A stretch of DNA of 64,000 bases from positions 21,582,607-21,646,606 of the forward strand of contig CM026568.1 in assembly GCA_015143295.1 (NCBI GenBank), given 5' to 3'. Below the pieces are notes generated by a model. That model was not told the origin of the DNA, did no database searches, and saw only the letters and a list, made by a program, of their open reading frames with translations. How positions within the stretch are numbered: the stretch's first letter is position 1; every line of letters starts with the position of its first letter. Positions 55,225-64,000 of this stretch are shown here, piece after piece. A program made the translations under genes and the position numbers. This stretch comes from Tetracentron sinense (lineage: Eukaryota; Streptophyta; Magnoliopsida; Trochodendrales; Trochodendraceae).

Positions 55225-58200
55225 CTATTCAAACAACTCGGGATACTTTGCTTTGACTTCGGCTTCACGCTCCCACGTGGCTTCTTCTCGTGCATGATGT
55301 TGCCATTGCACGAGGACTAGCGGAATAGTCTTGTTGCGAAGTACTTGGTCTCTTCGATCCAAAATATGAACCGGCTTCTCAACCAAAGTGAGGTCCTCTC
55401 GAATCTCAACCGGATCAAGCTCGATGACGTGAGAAGGACCTGAGATGTACTTCCGAAGCATGGAGATATGAAACACATCGTGGACCGCCGCCATGTGAGC
55501 GGGCAAAGCAACACGGTAGGCAACTTCACCGACTCGAGTAATGATCTCGAACGGACCCACATATCTCGGGCTAAGCTTGCCTCTCTTCCCGAATCGCATA
55601 ACACCCTTGGTTGGTAAAATCCTTACAAATACAAAATCACCGACTCGGAATTCAAGATCTCTCATTCGATTGTCGGCATAGCTTTTCTGCCTATCTTGGG
55701 CGGTCTTTAACCTCTCTCGGATAAGCTTGACCCTATCCGCCGTTCGTTCAATCAACTCGGGGCCCAAAATCTTTCTTTCTCCAACTTCATCCCAATACAG
55801 AGGGGATCTACAACTTCTTTCGTACAAGGCTTCAAAAGGTGCCATTTGTATGCTTGCTTGATAACTGTTATTGTAGGCGAATTCCACCAAAGGTAGGTGA
55901 TCCTCCCAACTTCCTTTAAAATCCAACATACAAGCTCGGAGCATGTCTTCTATCACCTGATTCACCCTCTCGGTCTGCCCATCCGTCTGTGGATGGAAGG
56001 CCGTGCTAGAGTCTAACCGGAAACCCATGGCACTCTGAAAGCTTTTCCAAAACCTGGAGGTAAATTTAGGGTCCCGATCCGAGACAATGCTCACGGGCAC
56101 CCCGTGCAACCGAACTATTTCTTTGATATACAATGCAGCCAACTGATTTGAGTTGAATGTAGTCCGGTACGGTAAGAAATGAGCGGACTTCGTGAGTCTA
56201 TCAACAACTACCCATATAGCATCAGTCTTCCTAACCGTCTTCGACAACCCCACGATGAAGTCCATAAAGATATGTTCCCATTTCCACTCGGGAATAGGGA
56301 GAGACTGCAAAAGACCCGCCGGTCTCAAATGCTCCGCTTTCACCTGTTGGCACACCAAACACCGTGCCACATACTCCGCAACCTCCCTCTTCATGTTTCT
56401 CCACCAAAAGTGACTCTTGAGGTTCCGGTACATCTTCGTACCCCCAGGATGCACTGTGTACTTTGAACGGTGAGCTTCATCCATGATCTCTCTCCGAAGG
56501 TCTGCATTGGCTGGGACACAAAGTCTTCCCTTGAATGTAATAGCACCCCGGCTAGTGAGAGAGAAGTCCTTGCTACCCTTGGCAACTTCCTTGTCCCGAA
56601 AAGCCAACAAGTCAGCATCCGTGGCTTGATACTCTTGGATCAAATCTATAAGGTACGGCCGAACCGTAACATTTTCCAAAACGGGACTGAGGACGGAATC
56701 ATTCACACTGATGTCCAAATTTGCCAAATCTTCTAACAATCTCCATTCTCGCACTAACATGTGAGCCAACAACCCCGGTGGTTTCCTACTCAAGGCGTCT
56801 GCCACCACGTTTGCTTTTCCCGGGTGATATTGGATAGTGCACTCATAGTCTTTTAAGAACTCAATCCAACGTCGTTGTCGTAAGTTTAACTCTTTTTGGG
56901 AAAAGAGATACTTGAGGCTCTTATGGTCCGTGTACACATAGAACTCCACCCCGTACAGATAATGTCGCCAAATTTTGAGTGCAAACACGACCGCCGCAAG
57001 CTCCAAGTCGTGAGTGGGGTAGTTCTTTTCATGCTCTTTCAACTGCCTTGATGCATAGGCAATGACTTTCTTGTGTTGCATTAGGACACACCCGAGTCCG
57101 ACGTGCGAGGCATCACTATACACACCTCATACCCAAAAGGTCCAGATGGCACAGTAAGGACAGGGGCTGTGGTGAGGCGTTTCTTCAACTCTTGGAAACT
57201 TACTTCACATCGGTCACTCCAACTGAACTTTGCATTTTTCCTTGTCAAGTAGGTGAGAGGTGCAGCCAAACTGGAGAATCCCTCCACAAATCTCCGGTAG
57301 TAGCCTGCCAATCCGAGGAAACTACGTATCTCCGTGACGCTCTTGGGCCTCTCCCAACTCATGACTACCTCAACCTTGGCTGGATCTACAGAAATGCCCT
57401 CGGCCGACACCACGTGTCCAAGAAATGCGACCTTCTTTAACCAGAACTCGCACTTACTCAATCTGGCATATAGCCTATGCTCTCTCAACATCTCCAGAGC
57501 AAGGCGAAGGTCTCGTGCGTGATCTTCCCGTGTCTGGGAATACACCAAAATGTCATCAATGAATACAATCACGCATCGATCCAAGTAAGATCGGAACACC
57601 CGGTTTATCAAATCCATGAATGCTGCCGGTGCATTCGTCAGCCCAAAAGGCATGACAAAGAACTCGTAATGCCCATACCGAGTCCTGAATGCCGTCTTCG
57701 GAACATCTTCCGCCTTGATCCTTAATTGATGATACCCCGATCTAAGATCAATTTTGGAGAAGAATCTCGCTCTCTTCAGTTGGTCGAACAAGTCATCGAT
57801 CCTTGGCAAGGGATACCGATTCTTGATAGTTACCTTGTTCAACTGACGGTAGTCTATACACATTCTCATTGACCCATCTTTCTTCTTCACAAAGAGAACC
57901 GGAGCTCCCCACGGTGACACACTTGGTTGGATGAAACCAAGTTGTTGTAACTCCTCAATTTGCTTATTCAATTCTTCAAGCTCTATCGGGGCCATTCTAT
58001 ATGGGGCTCTTGAAATTGGAGCGGTGCCCGGAGTAAGCTCTATAGCGAACTCAATCTCCCGATTCGGAGGTAACCCGGGAAGTTCCTCCGGAAACACGTC
58101 CAAGAACTCACTCACGACCGGAATGGCCGAGGAGTTTTGTGCTTCTGGGTTTGCTATACTCAAGGCTGCGAGGCGAGCAATGTCCCTCTCTCTTAATCCT

Positions 58201-58558
58201 CGGAAGTGAAAAGGCTTACCCCCTTCCGGCTTGAAATTCACCATATTTTCAAAACACGCAACATTCCCGTGATGGTTTGACAACCAATCCATCCCTAAGA
58301 TGACATCAAAATCCAAGTCTTGAAAAGCTAGGACGATGAGATCGGCTAACAGTTCATTCTCCCCCATTTGAACTACACTATCCCTGAATATCTTGTCCGT
58401 ATCCACTGACTTGCCGAGTGGAGTTGCAATGGTCAACTCCCGCTCTAACGGAGTAGACTCAGTCAAAAATCCCTTTGCGAAACTAGGTGACACAAAGAAG
58501 TGAGTGGATCCTGTGTCGATCAACACACGGGCGAGATACTCATTCACTAATAAAGCAC
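55225..58558 (-). pseudogene. Chromovirus pol (PR-RT-RH-INT-chromodomain), one frameshift
   Basis: Starts at the inferred splice acceptor (58558) with [11 protein letters not shown]. Aspartic protease [12 protein letters not shown] with [31 protein letters not shown] and the catalytic FIDDILVYS near 57550; RNase H ([20 protein letters not shown]); integrase HHCC zinc finger ([12 protein letters not shown]), then the DDE core ([27 protein letters not shown]); C-terminal chromodomain ([13 protein letters not shown] to KYPELFE). Two extra bases in the ACAC tract near 57119-57126 put RNase H onward out of frame from RT; otherwise the frame is open for the whole length. It copies and integrates element DNA; as read, integrase would not be made in this copy. 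Confidence 0.93.
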
Positions 58559-58694
58559 CTGTGCGATTAAGTAACTACTATTAGTAGATTTCAAACAATC
58601 ACAAGCATCATACATAGAATAACCCTTAGTATAAATAATCACATAATAAACCATAGAAATTTTACACAACTTAGACTCTAGAATTTTTGCGTAC
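58559..58694 (-). other. Probable intron between gag and pol
   Basis: 136 bp, AT-rich, minus strand: donor CAAG|GTACGC, acceptor CGCACAG|GTGC, branch-like TACTAAT about 25 nt before the acceptor. Unspliced, gag ends at GTQKF and a stop just inside it. Spliced, the frame runs [15 protein letters not shown] directly into protease, as in related elements with one gag-pol ORF. Confidence 0.75.
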
Positions 58695-59931
58695 CTTGCA
58701 CGACATCGTCGGATGCACGTGCGTCTCTCTCCGATAGGGCGAAGACTCGGCCCTGGGTGGCTGGGCGAGGAGGCCGGGTAGACTGTGAGGCCCTCGAAGC
58801 CTGAGAAGAGCCAGGCTGAGATGTCTGCCTAATCGGGGGCCTGCTCTCCGAAGACTGAGCTGGCAATTGACGTCGGGGACAATCCCTAACCATGTGACCA
58901 TGGTCACCACAATGGAAGCAACTTCCTGAAACCCTCAGGCATTCTCCTGCTGGATGCCTCATTCCACAAAGAGTGCAGACCTCATGTGAATAGAGGGAAT
59001 GAGCATATCCCGTAACCTGAGTAACTGCGGGGCGAGGAGCATATGAGGTAGCCGGGCGAAAAGCCGGTGGAGCAAAAGAGCGAGGGGCCTGTGGTGCCGA
59101 ATACATCCTCTGTGACTGAGCCGGGCCTGTGGACTGATACAAGCTAGTCCTTGCTCTTTTCTCCCCTGAACTACTTGACTGTCCTCTCTCCATTCCTCTT
59201 CTCTTAAAGAATTCTTCGGAATTCGACTCGGCCAACAATGCCTTGTCCACAACTTCTGAATATGTCTCATGTCGGAACATTGAGACACGATCCTTGAGGT
59301 AGGCCTTCAACCCCCTCTCGAATTTTCGGGCCTTCATAGTCTCGGTAGCTATCATGTGTGGAGCAAATCGAGATAGCTCTGAAAATTTGGCTTCATAAGC
59401 CGCTACAGACATATTACCTTGCTCCAAGGTAATAAATTCCACTTCCATCTTCTCTCTCATTCCGACCGGAAAGTATTTCTTGTTGAAAGCTTCCAAGAAT
59501 TCCTCCCAAGTCCAATCTTGACCTTGCCGGGTCAACTCTCGGGTCCGAAGTGCGGATTTCCACCAATGGTCGGCCTCGCCTTCAAGCATAAAGGCGACCC
59601 AAGTGACCCTTTCCACTTCTGTAGGTGCCAATACCGAGAATATCTTCTCGAGTTGCCGAATCCAACCATCGGCGACAAGTGGATCAATGCTTCCACAAAA
59701 AGTTGGAGGCCTCATCCTCCGAAAAGCTTCTATCCCGGCTTGGGCTCGGTTAGGAGGAGCCGGTATAAGTGCCGCATTAGGCGGAGTGACCGGTTGCCTT
59801 GCCGCCAACATAGCCAAAGTCTCGGCTATGGATGCGAATGCTTGGGCAAAGTCGGGTTGATCATCGCCCGATGGAGCATCACCTCCATTACCCCTCGTGT
59901 TGTACCCGCGACCCCGGGTATTGCGTCTCAT
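58695..59931 (-). CDS. Chromovirus Gag
   Basis: ATG at 59931 (MRRNTRGRGYNTRG). 412 residues up to the splice donor; unspliced it continues to a stop at 58678. Contains the retrotransposon gag domain (MRPPTFCGSIDPLVADGWIR, WVAFMLEGEADHWWKSALRT, FNKKYFPVGMREKMEVEF, FSELSRFAPHMI), a Ser/Pro/Ala-rich linker and a CCHC zinc knuckle (CFHCGDHGHMVRDC) near the end. It forms the cytoplasmic particle that packages element RNA. The frame is intact. An upstream TTG in frame at 59952 is not taken as the start. Confidence 0.92.
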
Positions 59932-60242
59932 GATTTCTCCTGAGATCGACAATACAACATGAGTCTAACTTGAATACGCATTTAGCACAAATTTCGCAAT
60001 TCGCTCAATACATGTTCATCAAGCATATTTAATAAGCACAACACAATTAATGCACATATGGTATACAACACAACATCATCCATACAATCCGTGTTCCTAG
60101 CGTAGGACTCTAAGTTTGGTTGAGATTCAACCCATTTTGACTAAGACTAACTTGTTAGTCTATACTTGGAATACAACTCTCTAAGGTGATTCTAATACCT
60201 TGTTCAATCATCCAAGTGACCCTAGGGACTCTAATGCCTAGA

Positions 60243-60254
60243 GCTCTGATACCA
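60243..60254 (-). other. Primer-binding site of the chromovirus
   Basis: TGGTATCAGAGC on the minus strand, 4 bp inside the 5' LTR, matching the 3' end of initiator tRNA-Met. Confidence 0.9.
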
Positions 60255-60258
60255 CCTC

Positions 60259-62648
60259 TGTCACGCCCCAAAATACCCCCTAGGAGTTTTGGGAAATTTT
60301 AGATGTGACACTTCGTACCTGCCAAACCATTCTGTAATGCACAAGATAAACACAGTACTAAACAATGACAATCAGAGCGCGGAAGCTAAACATAATTTAC
60401 GGAAGCGAAAACTAAATTTTTCTTTTCTTTATAATGATCCAAAATGTAGTATTCCAAGTTAACATAAATACAAAACACGCCTAAGTCTAAGGTGGACAGG
60501 CCCACCTATCAAAATATCAAAATACATAAGACCCAACACTTTCTCGATCAATAGTCACCCCCGTGGGGCCAATGGTCTAAGTCTCTTGCCTCCGCCTGAG
60601 GCTCGACTACTAGATCCTCATACGGTTCTTCCTCCCCGTAGTCCTCCTCTATCCAAGGACCCTGATCACATATGTCAAGAGGGGCTCGCGCACCTGCCGA
60701 CATGAAAGTACGGCTGAGCATGTAATACTCAGCGAGTACAAGCTACTAGCTAGCCATAATAATAATAACATACGTAATAGTAATACCATATAAAGCAGTA
60801 ATAGAAGTATCACAAACTAAACAGTGTTTGGCATGGTACAATACAATCATCTAAAAGTGCGTGCATGAATGCAAAAACACTGATAAAACCCAAGCTTGAA
60901 ACCCATGTCCTGTCTCGATATGCCTCGTAGAACTCATGTATGCGTGCATGCATGAATGCATGATCATCATCTTGTAAACTTTCATCTTGTAACTTATGAG
61001 CCAGAGGCTAGCACCCGAATCTCTCTGGGCTGCCAACCTCCTTGATATGCAATGCACTTGTGAGCCAGAGGTTAGTACCCGAATGTCCATAGGCTACCAA
61101 GCTCCTTGATATGCAATGTTTGGTTTTCTTGTGAGCCAGAGGCTAGTACCCGAATCTCCCTGGGCTACCAACCTCCTTGACAATAGGTGATTTTTATTAC
61201 TTGTTTAGTTTTCTTGTGAGCCAAAGGTTACACCCGAATTTTCCCTGGGCTACCAACCTCCTTGACGTGCAATATTTTCTTGTTGTTTATTATATGCACA
61301 TGCTTTTGAAATCTCGGTTCATGCTATCATGCGTGCTCGTGTACGTGTCAATAGTGACAATCATGATAATGAGGATAACCAAGATACGGCATTACAATTC
61401 AATTCATGATATGAACATAGGTAACTTAAGTAGTTTGCATAACATTTGATCAATTTATCATTTATAGGAACGCATGCATAAAACCCATTTCTATATTCTT
61501 CATTGAGATCATTTATTCATAGTTTAGGTATTTTGTCAAACACTTTCATACATTATTCCTTAGTAGTTTATCTCCTTCTTTTTAATGCATATTTTCCATT
61601 CAATCACACAATTGTAAGTTTGTTATTTGTACAATGCTCATCCTCCATTTTCCAATCCACAACCCACACATCATACATCACACATTCGGCATCCAATCGC
61701 CGTATCCAACCTCCATCCAAGCATCCCTACCCTTTCTTTATCTTGTTTATATTTATTATAGACGACACATTTTGCAAGGAATAAAACATACTAACAAGAA
61801 TCATATTTCATAAGGAAAACCTAGATTTATTGCTAGGGTAAGTTAGTAGGGTGTACTAACTTTAAATCAAGGCTTGATCTTGGTTGTAAACCTTGATTGG
61901 AGCTTCCACTTGAAAAGAGGAACCCTTTGCTTGAAGGAGACTTGTGTTGGGGAAGAAACCCCTTTCAAAAACGTGAGTGAGTGCTGCCCTAGCTTGGAGA
62001 ATGCACCCCACCCGAGCTTGAGCCTTGAACTTGAAGCAATCCAAGTTGAGGATGATCTAGGGTTCTTAACCCCCTTTGATTTCTCCTCAAAAACAAAACC
62101 CTAGGTTAGAGTCTCTTCTCCTCTCTCAAACTCTCAAAATCTCATAAGTATGGTAAATGAATCCCTAAGGCTCGTGCAAGCCTTAAGAAGAAAGGGTTTA
62201 ACCACCAAAAGACGAAAAAGCCCTTAATGAAATTTCTGCAAAAACGCGAAGATCGAGCGATCGGTGGTTATGACCGATCGATCGGTTGCCTACCGAGCGA
62301 TCGGTTGATTGACCGAGATCTCGGTCAAAAATCAACTCTCTGAAAAATTTCCCCATACAAATTTTTCGACTAGTCGATAGCCTCCAATCGATCAGTTTTG
62401 GACCGATCGATCGCTCCATGGACCGAGCGATCGTTGCTCTGCTGGTCCCGACTGTTTTGGCCATATCTTTTGACTCGTTCGTCCGATTTTGACAATTCAA
62501 CTTGCGTTGGATTCGTCTCTCGAAAACGCACATTTCTGACGTTTTACAATTTCCAATTTCTCCCCTATTTTTTAATTAGACTACGCGGAAGGCCATTCAA
62601 CTACGAAATACTTATTCAATTGAAGATGGAAAAGTCTGGGGTGCTACA
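60259..62648 (-). repeat. 5' LTR of the chromovirus
   Basis: 2390 bp, co-linear with the 3' LTR. Minisatellite at 60996-61278; palindrome cluster at 62252-62440. As the 5' copy it carries the promoter that drives the element. Differences from the 3' LTR are scattered substitutions and a ~27-bp longer palindrome block. Confidence 0.93.
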
Positions 62649-62653
62649 GGTAT

Positions 62654-64000
62654 ACCCTAGACCTAACCCTAGCCTAGCCCTAGTCTAAACCCTAGGGTAA
62701 GATACCTTGGGCTCAAGGCCTATGACAAAGTCCATAAAACCAAAAAATTTTAACCAAAAAGGTTAAGGCCCATGGCCTTTTAGGATTTTATTTTATTTAT
62801 TTATTTATTATTTTTATTTTAAAAAAAAGGGGGGGTTCAAAATTAATGGCGCCAACCCTTGTTTGGCAAAGCCAACAAGGGCAGGCCCATGTGGACGAGA
62901 GGCTAAGGCCCAGATAAGCAAACAATACAAAAAAAAAATCAAAAAATAAATAAACTTTAAACCAAATGGGGAAGACACTGTTCATTGTCTTCCCCATTGG
63001 TCCAACCACCTGCCACGCCCCCTGCTGCCCTGCCTCGTCCTCTCTCCTAGCCTGCTCCTTTGCCGTCCTAATCCTGCACCCACGTTGACCATCCAATGAC
63101 TTCGTTTCCCATATTTTTCTTCTTCCTATTTAAATCCCCACAATGGCCATTGTTGAGGAGGGCAGTTATTTTCTCATTTTTCAAATCTTTTTACAGTCTA
63201 AAACTTCTTCTCCACCCTACCATTCTCCTTTAAAACCCCACCAAAGCCACTGATTGCAAGAGAGACCGAAACAAAAAAGCTTCCAAACTTCTGTACAGCT
63301 CCAAGCCGAAGTCCCCTCAGCCTTCAATCTCACTCCCATACACCCTAGACCTTCCCCAAGCCTATTAGGCATCACCACGACGCCACTATCACCTGTAGCC
63401 ACACCCCCCAACTCGCCAATATTGTCGCGGCCGCCGTGGGTACATACCCCACCCCTTCTTTCTTTCTTTTTTTCTTTTTTTGTTTGTTTATCTTCATTTA
63501 CTTAATTGCTCTGTAAGGGACCCCTGGTCCCATTCCAGGGGTCCCATTTCCCCATTTTTTTGTTTCTTTTATTTTGAAACCGTGGTTTTTTTGGTTGCTT
63601 GAGGTGGCCACGGGCGCACCCCAACCACTGTGCCACCTCCATGGCGGCCTTCCCTAGTATCTGGGGGGGTCCTCAATCCATGAGGAAACCCCCTAGACCC
63701 CCTTTACTCAGACCAAACAATCCCCACAGGTGTTTTTTTTAAAAAAAATTCTGAAAAAAAAACAGATTGGGTCCACTGCCTGTAACTCGCGTTTAACCCT
63801 GGTTAGACTCGGCCTTGGTCGAAACCAAGGCCATTGTTAGACTCTACCCACTTCAGACTACCCCTCTGTAAATTTTCAGCCCCTTAGTTGCACGTTAACC
63901 ATGGTTAAATCGACCCCAAAGCGGGGTCGACAGTGTGCAGAAATGGCGAAATAGGTGATTTTGGGCCTCTGTGGGGCCCACGTACGGCCTCCCCTTAGGC
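62654..64000. other. Older repeat into which the chromovirus inserted, right part
   Basis: Begins with CCTAGACCTAACCCTAGCC words matching the style of 52600-52760. Contains a CT-rich leader-like stretch near 63060-63480, the palindrome GGGACCCCTGGTCCC near 63518, and ends in AACCATGGTTAA/GGGGTCGAC words. ORFs at 62797-63505 on both strands show no known domain. Probably part of an LTR-retroelement; not proven. Confidence 0.4.

Larger units (their letters stand above)
52771..62648 (-). mobile_element. Near-complete Ty3/gypsy chromovirus (Tekay/Del type)
   Basis: 9878 bp. LTRs at 52771-55133 and 60259-62648 (TGTCACGCCCC to GGGTGCTACA on the plus strand), flanks TGTAT and GGTAT (4 of 5). Primer-binding site at 60243-60254, polypurine tract at 55134-55145. 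Gag, protease, RT, RNase H, integrase and a C-terminal chromodomain lie in order on the minus strand. LTRs are nearly identical apart from scattered substitutions and a ~27-bp length difference near 54890/62390. The interior has a probable gag-pol intron and one pol frameshift. Chromodomain gypsy elements target heterochromatin via histone marks (family knowledge). Confidence 0.95.

Noticed and set aside
56179..59943. Plus-strand ORFs opposite gag and pol of the chromovirus, up to 174 residues
   Set aside because: Antisense shadows of a clearly coding minus strand.

Overview
This is nuclear DNA of a flowering plant, most likely a woody eudicot with a repeat-rich genome; the species cannot be fixed from the sequence. 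The evidence is GT-AG introns, two plant-specific host genes, and a dense, multiply nested set of plant transposons: Ty1/copia, Ty3/gypsy chromovirus, LINE, CACTA, hAT, PIF/Harbinger-like and Mutator-like MITEs. Almost all of the window is transposon. Only two loci look like host genes.

Layout. 1-4.5 kb: the gag end and one LTR of a decayed copia element (minus strand), broken by two hAT-type MITEs with 8-bp target duplications. 4.6-4.9 kb: a LINE reverse-transcriptase remnant. 5.4-6.1 kb: the last four exons of a phosphoethanolamine N-methyltransferase gene. 6.4-10.2 kb: a solo gypsy-type LTR (A) with a 1.8-kb copia element inside it whose 3' LTR is partly inverted. 11.2-28.0 kb: a second solo LTR (B; TSD TGGAT) split by a 13.9-kb CACTA transposon (13283-27174; TSD TGC). 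The CACTA carries a broken TNP2-type transposase, a captured fragment of a SUVR-type histone methyltransferase arranged as an inverted repeat, and a 179-bp tandem array. 28-39 kb: MITEs, tandem repeats and a third broken copia element that itself contains an LTR-like insertion. 39.2-42.5 kb: a Mutator-like MITE split by solo LTR D (TSD GTTAA). 44.1-50.3 kb: an anthocyanin-type (subgroup 6) R2R3-MYB gene whose 4.3-kb second intron is packed with MITEs, followed by a solo copia LTR. 52.8-62.6 kb: a nearly intact chromovirus of Tekay/Del type on the minus strand, inserted in an older repeat that fills the remainder.

How the parts relate. The MYB gene has the bHLH-contact signature and the KPRPRTF motif of anthocyanin activators. 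It has a duplicated, frameshifted first exon, a GC-AG second intron, and a MITE ending 12 bp before exon 3. The most unusual object is the SUVR inverted repeat in the CACTA: transcription from the element's left would produce a hairpin RNA matching a gene of the chromatin-silencing machinery. The chromovirus has an apparent spliceosomal intron between gag and pol, and a 2-bp insertion that breaks pol.
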